Source of the DNA: RGIG3528 sp964653855
GTDB taxonomy: Bacteria > Bacillota > Clostridia > Lachnospirales > Lachnospiraceae
Direction of reading: 5' to 3'
Length of the DNA stretch: 28,547 nucleotides
Assembly (NCBI GenBank): GCA_964653855.1
Contig: CAZZFV010000027.1
Span: forward strand, 1-28,547
Shown: positions 18,601 to 25,887 of the stretch, one piece after another
How the letters are laid out: every line of letters starts with the position of its first letter
How positions within the stretch are numbered: position 1 is the first letter of the stretch
Notes under the pieces: generated by a model
Told to the model about the DNA's origin: nothing
The model's input: only the letters and a program-made list of their open reading frames with translations
Database searches by the model: none
Position numbers and translations under genes: made by a program

Positions 18601-18837
18601 GCGCCCGCCGAGTTCGGGCAGCACACAAACATAAAGATAGTCGTTTTCAAGGATAACCGCTTTGTATTCGCGATCTTCCTTTTCATCATAAATCTTCTCG
18701 GTTACGGGAAGCGGATAAACTTTTCCCGTGCTCCCCTGGTAAGCCCTCTTTTCCATAAATATGGGGCATTTTTCGGGAGACGCCTGCTTATATGTTGGAA
18801 TAGTGATCAATTCTTCTCTGATTACGGCTTTTTGCAT
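15655..18837 (-). CDS. DUF5107 domain protein with TPR repeats
   Basis: A 1060-residue soluble protein with no signal peptide. Residues ~40-345 form the DUF5107 domain, which resembles the aldose-epimerase-like beta-sandwich found with carbohydrate enzymes. Characteristic stretches are LPELGGRIQRALDKTNGYDF, WISGGIEFNWPQHHRPSTF, FLWWANPAV and KQWTWGNGDFGRMWDKN. From ~480 to the end are TPR helix pairs (YFNAGLAYFNLGEFDKAYDAF; AYYLGNLYYDKKRYEEAKTEW; AYLTMALSLKNMGKEAEAKEYF). The start is supported by GGAGG nine bases upstream. Its biochemical activity is not established from sequence. Location between the lipid genes and the GH115 operon suggests a cytoplasmic role with sugars. Confidence 0.85.
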   Translation of the reverse strand: MQKAVIREELITIPTYKQASPEKCPIFMEKRAYQGSTGKVYPLPVTEKIYDEKEDREYKAVILENDYLYVCVLPELGGRIQRALDKTNGYDFVYYNHVIKPALVGLAGPWISGGIEFNWPQHHRPSTFSPVNHRIAENPDGSVTCYVGETDVMYGTSNTLAITLYPDKAYIELSGTFYNPTDMPQTFLWWANPAVSVNDNTYSVFPPDVNAVMDHGKRAVSTFPIATGEYYKVDYSAGVDISRYKNIPVPTSYMAAHSDFDFIGNFDEGVDAGLLHVADHHVSPGKKQWTWGNGDFGRMWDKNLTDADGPYIELMTGVYTDNQPDFTWLKPNEEKTFTQYFMPYKHVGRVSNATRDIAIGVKPDEINVYSAGVFKNAEIKIVCDKKTVYDKTVDLFPCTCFTDKIPEFHDYTVTVCDEKGNLLCKYKEFVPQDTPVPSPMDPLKKPEEIESTEELFLAGQHLEQYRHATREPENYYLEGLKRDKTDIRLNNAYGLLLMRRGEDREALKYFEEAIKKQTWRNPNPYNGECYFNAGLAYFNLGEFDKAYDAFYKATWSMETAGNAFYYLAMILNQKGEMREAFTFAEKALCHNFCNMNARVLKLELLIALNELYNDFLNESLKQDKLSLGILYRALPEKEFYRVMGDRTDNYLNLARLYERMGFFCNALDILKNCPKANPLVAYRKAHIYMITGNIDECVSEIKFAESLSADYCFPNNTADINVLKEAQIVMDFAGDKAPMAAYYLGNLYYDKKRYEEAKTEWEKSASVKTDFAMPFRNLSIYWYNKGGNPEKALSYITTAVNLEPQNSRFVLEQDQLLENVGADPVVRISMLEDHKEIIEERDMLCIAYVKLLNLNGRYAEALEILMHHRFHVWEGGEGHVAAEYKNALFALADKAMNEGDYAHAFELAESTLSFPENLGEGKLFNVPDNRAYLTMALSLKNMGKEAEAKEYFKKAAEGSVTPEIVRYYNDQSSEYIFYLGIARSYLGDRDGALTAMRNLIDFGNAHLNDEPEYDFFAVSMPELSVYRPNLKRNNEIYLKKLINLGVKGLGAVTEITGKAR

Positions 18838-18861
18838 GTGTAAAGTCCTCCGTCATGTTGT

Positions 18862-18893
18862 TTTCGTTTTTTGATTTTCATCAAAAAACGAAA
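18862..18893. repeat. Perfect 14-bp AT-rich inverted repeat
   Basis: The arms TTTCGTTTTTTGAT (18862-18875) and ATCAAAAAACGAAA (18880-18893) flank a four-base loop. It lies in the leader of the DUF5107 gene, 25 bases before that gene's start codon. On the plus strand a T-run follows, as in a terminator, but no plus-strand gene lies upstream. An operator or a leader hairpin is more likely. Confidence 0.6.
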
Positions 18894-18939
18894 TTTTTTA
18901 CAATCATAGCACATATCTCGCACTTCTTGCATTTTTTTC

Positions 18940-18968
18940 TTCACTTTTTGACAAAAATGTTTTATAAT
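18940..18968 (+). promoter_or_regulatory. Promoter of the plsC-like/diacylglycerol-kinase-like pair
   Basis: TTCACT (18940-18945), a 17-base spacer and a perfect TATAAT (18963-18968) lie 48 bases before the acyltransferase start. A TTGACA also overlaps the spacer but is only nine bases from the -10. Confidence 0.5.
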
Positions 18969-19016
18969 ACCTTGGTGCTTTGTGCATAAAACGTTATGCA
19001 TCGGGAGGCTCAAGAC

Positions 19017-19757
19017 ATGTCTCACATATTAAAAACCGCAATTTTCGCGGTTATAGCGGTAATTGGCGTAATACTTGCACTTCTTGTTCTTTGGATAATC
19101 ATATTGATGGTAAGTGCCGTCATTGTTAATCCCAAAAAAGAATACAAAAAAAATTCAAAGTATTACAGATTTTTGCTTTATGTGTCAACATGGCTCGCAC
19201 GCATAGGATCGGGATCAAGAATACACGTTAAGGGAATCGAATGTGTTCCCAAAACAGGCAGATTTTTGATTGTCGGAAACCACAGATCCAAATTCGATCC
19301 CATTTTCACATGGTATGTTTTAAGAAAAAGTGACCTTGCATACATTTCAAAGCCCGAAAATTTCAAGGTATTCTGTTTCGGAAGAATAATCAGAAAATGC
19401 CTTTTTCTCCCGATCAACAGAACCGACCCGAGAGAAGCACTCAAAACGCTTATTAAAGCGTCCGACCTCATAAAGTCAGACGAGGTTTCCGTGGGACTTT
19501 ACCCCGAAGGCACAAGAAGCAAGGATTTAACTCTTCTTCCCTTCCATGACGGAATATTTAAGGTCGCAAAAATGGCGGAAGTGCCCGTTGTCGTTGTCAC
19601 AACCACAGGCACCGAAAACATCAAAAAGAACTTTCCGTTTAAGAAAACGGATGTTTATTATAACTTTATCGAAACAATTCCCGCGGAATTCGTTAAGGAA
19701 AACACAACTCACGTAATATCCGCACGTGTCCGCAAAGACATGGAACAAAATTTATAA
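19017..19757 (+). CDS. 1-acyl-glycerol-3-phosphate acyltransferase (PlsC-like)
   Basis: A 246-residue membrane-anchored acyltransferase. A long hydrophobic segment (about residues 4-37) is followed by the family motifs: NHRSKFD with the catalytic HX4D (His89, Asp94), the FLPINRTD region, and the substrate-binding PEGTRS (163-168). These enzymes acylate lysophosphatidic acid to phosphatidic acid at the inner membrane face. The start is ATG 19017, eight bases after GGGAGG (19003-19008). An upstream ATG at 18996 would place that ribosome site inside the gene. A lipid-kinase-like gene follows 18 bases later, pointing to one phospholipid operon. Confidence 0.9.
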   Translation: MSHILKTAIFAVIAVIGVILALLVLWIIILMVSAVIVNPKKEYKKNSKYYRFLLYVSTWLARIGSGSRIHVKGIECVPKTGRFLIVGNHRSKFDPIFTWYVLRKSDLAYISKPENFKVFCFGRIIRKCLFLPINRTDPREALKTLIKASDLIKSDEVSVGLYPEGTRSKDLTLLPFHDGIFKVAKMAEVPVVVVTTTGTENIKKNFPFKKTDVYYNFIETIPAEFVKENTTHVISARVRKDMEQNL

Positions 19758-19775
19758 TTAAAAACGGAGACAATC

Positions 19776-20627
19776 ATGGCTAAAAATATAATTCTTTACA
19801 ACCCGCTCGCAAACAACAAAAGAGGCTTTGACGCCGCAAATGTGGCATCGCAATATCTTTTCGGTGAAACGGATCTCATCGATATCACGGGTATAGAAGA
19901 CATTTATTCCTATATCGAGGGCACAAGTGCCGAAACAAAGCTCTATATCGCAGGCGGCGACGGCACAATAAACCGTCTCGTAAATATTTTAAACGGCCGC
20001 ACACTCACACACGAAGTTTATTATTATGCGGCAGGCTCGGGCAATGATTTCCGTGCGGATGTGATAGGCGAATCGGAAGACAAATTTATTTTGCTTAACC
20101 CCTATCTCACAAATCTCCCCCGCGTCACGGTAAACGGCGAAACAATGTATTTCATCAACGGAATAGGCTACGGAATCGACGGCTATTGCTGTGAAGTGGG
20201 CGACAAGCAAAAGGCTGAATCCGACAAACCCGTAAACTATGCGGGCATCGCGATAAAAGGACTCCTCTTCCACTTTAAGCCGAGAAATGCAACCGTTACG
20301 GTTGACGGCGTCACAAAGACTTTCCGCAAGGTTTGGCTTGCTCCCTCAATGAAGGGACGTTTTTACGGCGGCGGAATGCAAGTCGCTCCCCGTCAGGACA
20401 GACTTGAAAAAAGCGGTCTTTTGAGCGTTGTCGTTATGTACGGCTCGGGCAAATTAAAGACTCTTTGCGTTTTCCCGAGTATTTTTAAAGGCCGTCACGT
20501 AAGCCATCGCGAAATGGTCGAAGTCATGACGGGTCACGAAATTACAGTTAAGTTTGATTCGCCTTGCGCACTCCAGGTTGACGGTGAAACAATACTTAAC
20601 GTAACGGAATATACCGTAAGAGCGTAA
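19776..20627 (+). CDS. Diacylglycerol kinase catalytic-domain protein (DagK/YegS family)
   Basis: A 283-residue soluble lipid kinase with the family signatures in order: nucleotide-binding GGDGT (60-64), GSGNDF (87-92), NGIGYGID (128-135), and LQVDGE near the C-terminus. The family phosphorylates diacylglycerol or related lipids at the membrane surface with ATP. The exact lipid cannot be read from sequence; undecaprenol or sphingosine-type substrates are alternatives. It follows the acyltransferase by 18 bases and is followed by an intrinsic terminator, so the two form an operon. Diacylglycerol recycling into phosphatidic acid is the simplest joint role. Confidence 0.88.
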   Translation: MAKNIILYNPLANNKRGFDAANVASQYLFGETDLIDITGIEDIYSYIEGTSAETKLYIAGGDGTINRLVNILNGRTLTHEVYYYAAGSGNDFRADVIGESEDKFILLNPYLTNLPRVTVNGETMYFINGIGYGIDGYCCEVGDKQKAESDKPVNYAGIAIKGLLFHFKPRNATVTVDGVTKTFRKVWLAPSMKGRFYGGGMQVAPRQDRLEKSGLLSVVVMYGSGKLKTLCVFPSIFKGRHVSHREMVEVMTGHEITVKFDSPCALQVDGETILNVTEYTVRA

Positions 20628-20645
20628 AATTTGATAAAATATTTT

Positions 20646-20675
20646 CCCGTATGTGATTCATACGGGATTTTTTTT
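20646..20675 (+). terminator. Intrinsic terminator after the lipid-kinase gene
   Basis: CCCGTATG (20646-20653), a five-base loop and CATACGGG (20659-20666) form an 8-bp stem followed by eight T residues. It ends the PlsC-kinase operon. Confidence 0.85.
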
Positions 20676-20778
20676 ACGTTCCGCTTTAGTCTTTTCTTCT
20701 CGCCCCTCGATTTCACAGACTTATAATTTTTTATTCATACTTGAAACACATTTGGGATTTAAAATTTGACCTATAAAC

Positions 20779-20855
20779 AAAGTCGTAAGGCTTTTCACAC
20801 ACAAACGACTTTTATATAACATGATTGCGATCAAAGAAAATTTTTAGGCAATCAT
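20779..20855 (+). other. Two stem-loops upstream of the beta-helix lipoprotein gene
   Basis: AAAGTCGT/ACGACTTT (20779-20786 with 20805-20812) and ATGATTGC/GCAATCAT (20821-20828 with 20848-20855) are perfect 8-bp inverted repeats with loops of 18-19 bases. They lie in the 270-base gap before the surface lipoprotein. A TATAAC between them may be a -10 box. They could be leader hairpins or operator sites. No gene is seen in this gap. Confidence 0.4.
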
Positions 20856-20898
20856 AAACTATATTTACAATTTACAAGAACGAAAGGATTATGAAAAA

Positions 20899-23136
20899 AT
20901 GAAGCTTAAAAAATTATGCACTCTCGCACTTGTTTGTTCTATGGTGCTTGCGGGATGCGGAAGCACCACAAACGACGACGTAATTTACAACGTAACCGAA
21001 GTTAACGGAAGCTCGTCCTCGGATACCGGTTCGTCAACCACCATAACCGCAACTCCCACGACAAAAGCATCGGACAGCTCTTCGTCCGGCAGCACATCGG
21101 GATCCGGCTCTTCGTCCGGCTCAACACAAAGCAGTTCCGATACCGAAACCGCTCCCACCGCCTCTCCCGTAAAAGACGCGGAATCCGAAAAAACGGATAT
21201 CACATCGGAATTTAAAATAACGACATCGGACGGAAAATACACGGTTTCCGGCACAACCTACACAATCACGTCGGCAGGCACATACACTCTTTCGGGCGTA
21301 CTCGCGGACGGCTCAATTTACATAAATGTGGGCGACGAAGACAAGGTAACGCTTGAACTGAACGGCGTCAGCATCACATGCACAACCACATCTCCCATTT
21401 TGTGCGAAAACGCCGACAAGCTTAAGATCAAGGCGGAAGAAGGCACATACAACGAAATAATCGATGCCCGTGCCGCACGCACCGAAGACACAGACACCGC
21501 AAACGGCGCGATTTACACAACATGCGACCTTGACATTTCGGGGCACGGAACACTTTACGTTTCCGCTTCTTACAACAACGGAATCCACGTAAAGGATTCA
21601 CTCTCGATAAAAAATGTCACATTAAAGGTTACGGCACTTAACACAGCCCTTCGCGGAAACGACGAAGTCGAAATCGAATCCGGAAACATAATATTAATTT
21701 CCGAAGGCGGCGACGGAATTAAGACAACCAATTCGGATATTTCGAGCAAGGGCAATCAGCGCGGAAACATTACGATTCTCGGCGGAAGCATTTGCATATA
21801 CGCCTGCTGCGACGGAATCAACGCTTCATATAACGCAAATATCTCGGGCGACGCAGAAGTCACGATTTACACAAACACCTACTCCGAATATACAACCGAG
21901 AAAGTATCGTCGGGAAGCGATTTTTATTTGATACTTTCAAGCACGATTTATTCGACCAAGTATTCCTATTATGCATATTTTTATAACGACGATTATTCGG
22001 CGGGCGTTTGGGAAGAAGCAACCTATTCCACAATGATTTCAAACGGACGCACACGTTATTACGGATTGGAGTTTACAATGCCGTCGGGTTACTCGAATGT
22101 TCAATATTTTTGCTTTAATTCGGGTGCCACGCCGTCCACTTCGGAATTTGTCGCATCCTCTAACACGGGAACCGTAAACTCTTCAAAGAACGCATATCTC
22201 ATATCGTCGCTTTACACATCAACGGGCGTGATTAACGGTGATTACACATCGGTTTCGATGTCGTCCGGTCAAAACTCAAACAAGAGCACCTATTCGTCAA
22301 AGGGAATTAAGGCAGACAACGAAGTAATAATCGAATCCGGCATAATCACGATTTCGTCAAACGACGACGGCATTCACGCAAACAACACAAGCACACTTGA
22401 AAATAATGAATCCGCACTCGGAAACATCACGATCTCCGGCGGAACGATTTCGATAATCGCATCCGACGACGGAATCCATGCGGATAACGAAGTTACAATA
22501 AACGACGGCTACATAAACATAACAAAATCATACGAAGGAATCGAAGGAAATCTGATTACGATTAACGGCGGATCCGTATATGTATATGCATCGGATGACG
22601 GACTTAACGCTTGCTCCGGTAATTCGACACCTCTTATCACCGTAAACGGCGGATATGTTGATGTTACAACACCGTCAGGCGACACGGACGCAATCGATTC
22701 AAACGGAAACGTGTCAATAACCGGCGGCTTCGTACTTGTAAAAGGCGGAAGCTCGCAAGGCTCAATGGCAGGCAGCATCGACGTTGACGGTAAAATCACC
22801 GTTACGGGCGGCACGGTCGTTGCACTCGGCGGAATATGCGAAACTCCCACAAATTCCGTAAACGGTTATGTTTCAAGCTCCACTTCCTTTAAGGCGGGAA
22901 CATACGAATTAAAAGACTCCGACGGAAACACAATTTGCACGTTTACGCTTTCAAAGGCATACACAAACGGCTGGTGGTCATCGGATGAGTTTGTGACAGG
23001 CACGACATATACGCTTTACAAAGACGGATCGTCACTTGTCACATGGACACAAACATCAGGCACAATGAATGCGTCATCCACGTCCGGCTTCGGCGGCGGC
23101 GGCTTCGGTGGCGGCGGATTCGGTGGAAGAAGATAG
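20899..23136 (+). CDS. Cthe_2159-like carbohydrate-binding beta-helix lipoprotein
   Basis: A 745-residue surface lipoprotein: lipobox LAGC with Cys20, then a Ser/Thr-rich linker (~35-95) and repeated beta-helix rungs from ~100 to 660. Rungs recur with motifs such as GGDGIKT, CCDGINA, NDDGIHA, SDDGIHA and SDDGLNA, likely structural or metal-binding turns. This pattern fits the DUF4353/Cthe_2159 family, whose type member binds acidic polysaccharides such as polygalacturonic acid. An insertion of ~100 Ser/Tyr-rich residues (~330-450) interrupts the helix. The C-terminus is Gly/Phe-rich (FGGGGFGGGGFGG). AAAGGA lies ten bases before the chosen ATG; a nearer ATG at 20891 stops after three codons. 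Its own terminator follows. Confidence 0.82.
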   Translation: MKLKKLCTLALVCSMVLAGCGSTTNDDVIYNVTEVNGSSSSDTGSSTTITATPTTKASDSSSSGSTSGSGSSSGSTQSSSDTETAPTASPVKDAESEKTDITSEFKITTSDGKYTVSGTTYTITSAGTYTLSGVLADGSIYINVGDEDKVTLELNGVSITCTTTSPILCENADKLKIKAEEGTYNEIIDARAARTEDTDTANGAIYTTCDLDISGHGTLYVSASYNNGIHVKDSLSIKNVTLKVTALNTALRGNDEVEIESGNIILISEGGDGIKTTNSDISSKGNQRGNITILGGSICIYACCDGINASYNANISGDAEVTIYTNTYSEYTTEKVSSGSDFYLILSSTIYSTKYSYYAYFYNDDYSAGVWEEATYSTMISNGRTRYYGLEFTMPSGYSNVQYFCFNSGATPSTSEFVASSNTGTVNSSKNAYLISSLYTSTGVINGDYTSVSMSSGQNSNKSTYSSKGIKADNEVIIESGIITISSNDDGIHANNTSTLENNESALGNITISGGTISIIASDDGIHADNEVTINDGYINITKSYEGIEGNLITINGGSVYVYASDDGLNACSGNSTPLITVNGGYVDVTTPSGDTDAIDSNGNVSITGGFVLVKGGSSQGSMAGSIDVDGKITVTGGTVVALGGICETPTNSVNGYVSSSTSFKAGTYELKDSDGNTICTFTLSKAYTNGWWSSDEFVTGTTYTLYKDGSSLVTWTQTSGTMNASSTSGFGGGGFGGGGFGGRR

Positions 23137-23154
23137 CGAAGACTCACATAAAAC

Positions 23155-23191
23155 AAAAGCCCGTATCGGCCGAAGGCCGATACGGGCTTTT
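23155..23191. terminator. Bidirectional intrinsic terminator
   Basis: A 17-bp perfect stem (23155-23171 with 23175-23191) with a three-base loop carries A-runs on one side and T-runs on the other. It serves both the plus-strand lipoprotein gene and the convergent minus-strand gene. Confidence 0.9.
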
Positions 23192-23210
23192 TACTTCTTT
23201 TTACTTCTTC

Positions 23211-23864
23211 TTACACTTCTCCCGTTCCGAAAAGTATCTCGCGGAAAAGCTTGCTTGTTTTTTCGATTCCGATTGCCTTCACAAAAACATTTGTGCTCGG
23301 ACCGCCGTGTGTGAGTAACCCTTCCGTATATTTGGAAGCTTCCTTTTTCTTTGAGTCCTTATCGCAATCTCCCGCTTTCTTTGTTTCCGAAAGATATGCT
23401 GCGAGATAATCCTCCGTCATCTTGTCAAACGCCGGCGTAAGACCCTTTTTGCCCTTTTTCTTAACGCTCTCCCCAAATTTTATGTCATCATACCAATTGG
23501 GGGCAAGCGGGCTGTCGGGAAGATTTTTGTTTGCGTCCGTAACACGCTTTACTTCCGTGAGTTCTGTCTTATTAAGTCTTGTTTCATACATTTCAAGAAA
23601 CAGCGTGTCATTTCCCATCGCGTATACTCTGTCATAGGAAAAAAGCGGCGCATCCTTTTCAAAGGGATTTATGATAACCGTATCCATTTGCATGAGCCCG
23701 AAAAATCCCTTCGCCGTCATAAGCGACACGTTTCCGAGCCCTTTGGCATTGTAAGCGGAAATCTTAAACTTCATTCCCATCGCCTTTATTCCTTCAAATT
23801 CAGACGTGTCGATAGGTGTAAGCTCGTAGTTTTTCTTGATTTCGTCTAACATTTTGTTAAGCAT
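23211..23864 (-). CDS. Conserved-looking protein of unknown function
   Basis: A 217-residue soluble protein. The start ATG is six bases after GGGAGGT. There is no signal peptide or membrane helix. It contains a compact, enzyme-like N-terminal half (MKFKISAYNAKGLGNVSLM, MQMDTVIINPFEKDAPLFSYD, VYAMGNDTLFLEMYETRL) and a Lys-rich linker (FGESVKKKGKKG; CDKDSKKKE). I do not recognise the family. The PLFSYD...GNDTLFLE layout faintly recalls bilin-reductase-type folds, but that is only a hint. It is a single-gene unit, with a bidirectional terminator at its 3' end. Confidence 0.75.
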   Translation of the reverse strand: MLNKMLDEIKKNYELTPIDTSEFEGIKAMGMKFKISAYNAKGLGNVSLMTAKGFFGLMQMDTVIINPFEKDAPLFSYDRVYAMGNDTLFLEMYETRLNKTELTEVKRVTDANKNLPDSPLAPNWYDDIKFGESVKKKGKKGLTPAFDKMTEDYLAAYLSETKKAGDCDKDSKKKEASKYTEGLLTHGGPSTNVFVKAIGIEKTSKLFREILFGTGEV

Positions 23865-23885
23865 GTTGTACCTCCCTATATTAAC

Positions 23886-23916
23886 TTATCCGAAGTCGCC
23901 CACCGGCTCCGGATAA
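23886..23916 (-). other. Hairpin in the leader of the unknown-function gene
   Basis: TTATCCG (23886-23892) and CGGATAA (23910-23916) are perfectly complementary across a GC-rich 17-base loop. The hairpin lies a few bases upstream of the GGGAGGT ribosome site. Its role is unknown. Confidence 0.4.
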
Positions 23917-23982
23917 AAATTTCATGAATTACGTCATGTTTTGTCGCAAATAAAAAATCATGTATTATGGACTTACACAAAG

Positions 23983-24014
23983 AAAAAGCGCATGTCTCGG
24001 ACATGCGCCTTTTT
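23983..24014 (-). terminator. Intrinsic terminator of the Pro/Thr-rich surface-protein gene
   Basis: On the minus strand GCGCATGTC and GACATGCGC (24000-24008 with 23988-23996) form a 9-bp stem with a three-base loop, followed by a T-run. It starts 18 bases after the gene's stop. Confidence 0.85.
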
Positions 24015-24025
24015 AAATCATTAGT

Positions 24026-24442
24026 TTAAGCTCTGCGTGACTTATTTACCGCAAAGAACAATGCCGCACTGAGTGCCGTTGCAATTCCGAGATATGCAAA
24101 AACATCGTAGTCACCTGTTTCGGGTGTATCTTCGGGTGTTTCCGTAGGAACCGCTGTGGGAGCAACAGTCGCCGTAGGTGCTACAGTTGCCGTAGGCTTA
24201 ACCGTAGGTGTAGCAGTGGGCTTAGGAGTGGATGTCGGCTTCGGTGTAGATGTGGGAGCCGTTGTTGCTGTGGGAGCAGGTGTTGCCGTGGGTGCCGATG
24301 TCGGAACCTTTGTAACCGCAACTGTAGGTGTTACATCACTTGCTACCTCTTCATCACTACATCCGCCAAATGCAAAAACGTTCATCACAATAGCTGCCGA
24401 TAAAACGATCTCCGTAATGCGTCTCTTTGTTGTTGTCTTCAT
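24026..24442 (-). CDS. Small Pro/Thr-rich surface protein with lipobox-like and sortase-like signals
   Basis: A 138-residue secreted protein. The start is ATG 24440-24442, behind a near-perfect AAAGGAGG (24451-24458), rather than an ATG 11 codons upstream. The signal peptide ends in FAFGGC (Cys28), a lipobox-like site. Residues ~36-100 are almost only Pro, Thr, Ala, Val and Lys, an extended wall-spanning stalk with PTATPAP-, PTSTPKP- and PTATVA-type repeats. The C-terminus has TPETGD (106-111), a hydrophobic helix and a basic KSRRA tail, the layout of an LPXTG-like sorting signal. No globular domain is left, so it may be a display stalk or a decayed adhesin. It is flanked by its own terminator. 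Confidence 0.8.
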   Translation of the reverse strand: MKTTTKRRITEIVLSAAIVMNVFAFGGCSDEEVASDVTPTVAVTKVPTSAPTATPAPTATTAPTSTPKPTSTPKPTATPTVKPTATVAPTATVAPTAVPTETPEDTPETGDYDVFAYLGIATALSAALFFAVNKSRRA

Positions 24443-24541
24443 AAAAAGTGCCTCCTTTCGATGGCCTATGGGCACATTCTAGCATTTAATCACCTGACTG
24501 ACTAGTGCGATGTGACCATTTAATAAGATTTTTTATCATTC

Positions 24542-24571
24542 ACTATAACCCCGTGAACAATTCTGTGAACA
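24542..24571 (-). promoter_or_regulatory. Weak promoter candidate overlapping GTGAACA direct repeats
   Basis: On the minus strand TTCACA (24564-24569), 16 bases and TATAGT (24542-24547) form a possible promoter 100 bases before the Pro/Thr-rich gene. Two GTGAACA words on the plus strand (24553-24559, 24565-24571), 12 bases apart, overlap it and could be operator half-sites. The rest of the 24443-24669 gap is AT-rich and holds no gene I can support. Confidence 0.3.
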
Positions 24572-24669
24572 GAATATCATTAATTTGTGTCAATTTAAAG
24601 GCTTTTTTTAATCAAAATTGTGTCATTTCGTTTTTTTTATTCATTTGTAAGAGCGAGTTTAGAGTTTCT

Positions 24670-25881
24670 TTATATTTTTATATTCCTATGCGTCATTCTC
24701 CACTCGATGCAGCGCTTCAGATATTCCACGTATTCCGGATTTTTGCACATTTCCTTGCCTTCCGCATCGCTGATTTTTGCGACATCCATGCCGTTGCACG
24801 CCGTCGTTTTCATTACAATGTTGAGAGGCTCGGCAAATGTATCGTTTGCGATATATGTTCCTATTCCGAATGCGACGCGCGCCTTATCCTTAAAATAGGT
24901 ATTTATCCTGTCCGCTCTCTCAAAGTCGAGACTGTCCGAAAACAAAAGCGTCTTTGTGTGAGGATCTATCCCAAGGCTTTCATAGTGCTTTATCATTTTG
25001 TCGCCCCACACAAACGGATCTCCGCTGTCATGACGCACGCCCGAAAAGAGCGTCGCAAACGTCAATTGAAAGTCTTCCAAAAAGCAATCCGTCGTAATCG
25101 CGTCGGTAAGCGCAGTTCCGTTTAATATTCCGTACTCTCTTACCCATGCGTCAAGCGCAAACCAGTTTGAATATGCGGGATTGTGCTTGTGATTGCCTTG
25201 CCCTATGCACATTATCCATTCGTGCGCCATTGTGCCTACGGGCGTCACGCCGAATTTTTTTGCGAGATACACGTTTGACGTTCCCACGCAATGTGATCCC
25301 GGGAATTTGTTTTCGCATAATGTCTTAACCGCAAGCTCCTGCGCTTCTCCGGAAAGCCTTCTCCTAAGCCCAAACTCACTGAACGCACCGATATTGTATT
25401 TACCGGATACTAAAAGGTCCGTTTTTTCTTTTAATTTTTCACGGAAACTCTTAAAAAGCTCGTCATAATCATAATGCATCCTGAAATACACTTCGTTCAC
25501 GATCGCAAGAAGCGGGATTTCATACATCGATGTGTTAAGCCACGTTCCGCGCGTTTCTATAAAAAGTCCGCACTCCGCATTGTCACTGATCGTAAAGTCC
25601 TCGTATCTCGGCTTCCAAAGACGTAAAAAATCGACATAAGAACCTTTTATCCATTTTATATGATTTAAATAGTCAAGCTCCTCTTCGGTAAATTGAAGCT
25701 CCGAATAAAGCTTTATCTGGTGCTTTATTTCTTCAACCATCGCTTGCGTAAAATAAGCGTCCTTGTTTCTGCACTTAAAGCTCCATGTGGTCTTATAATT
25801 GCTGAATTGATGATAAATCGCCTGCCCCATTGAAAACTTATACATGTCGTTTTCTAAGAGACTGTTAATTATTCTTTCCAT
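24670..25881 (-). CDS. pncB: Nicotinate phosphoribosyltransferase
   Basis: A 403-residue enzyme that joins nicotinate to phosphoribosyl pyrophosphate, the salvage entry to NAD. Family signatures are the opening INSLLENDMYKFSMGQAIY, the FSEFGLRRRL block, GTSNVYLAKKFGVTPVGTMAHEW (200-222) with the phosphorylated histidine at about His220, and the phosphate-binding RHDSGDP (283-289). Length and order match the PncB (type I) family. GTGAGGT lies five bases before the ATG and overlaps the stop of a 17-codon upstream ORF. No strong hairpin terminator follows. It is soluble and cytoplasmic. Confidence 0.95.
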   Translation of the reverse strand: MERIINSLLENDMYKFSMGQAIYHQFSNYKTTWSFKCRNKDAYFTQAMVEEIKHQIKLYSELQFTEEELDYLNHIKWIKGSYVDFLRLWKPRYEDFTISDNAECGLFIETRGTWLNTSMYEIPLLAIVNEVYFRMHYDYDELFKSFREKLKEKTDLLVSGKYNIGAFSEFGLRRRLSGEAQELAVKTLCENKFPGSHCVGTSNVYLAKKFGVTPVGTMAHEWIMCIGQGNHKHNPAYSNWFALDAWVREYGILNGTALTDAITTDCFLEDFQLTFATLFSGVRHDSGDPFVWGDKMIKHYESLGIDPHTKTLLFSDSLDFERADRINTYFKDKARVAFGIGTYIANDTFAEPLNIVMKTTACNGMDVAKISDAEGKEMCKNPEYVEYLKRCIEWRMTHRNIKI

Positions 25882-25887
25882 GATACC

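Noticed and set aside
18862..18900. Plus-strand intrinsic terminator
   Set aside because: The stem and T-run look right, but no plus-strand gene lies upstream; the stem is also almost entirely A-T.
24156..24330. CRISPR-like or mobile repeat in the Pro/Thr-coding stretch
   Set aside because: The repeats are short, degenerate and in codon frame, explained by the Pro/Thr-rich stalk of the encoded protein.
24505..25125. 206-codon plus-strand frame
   Set aside because: It lies mostly antisense to pncB, with an odd composition and no start signal.
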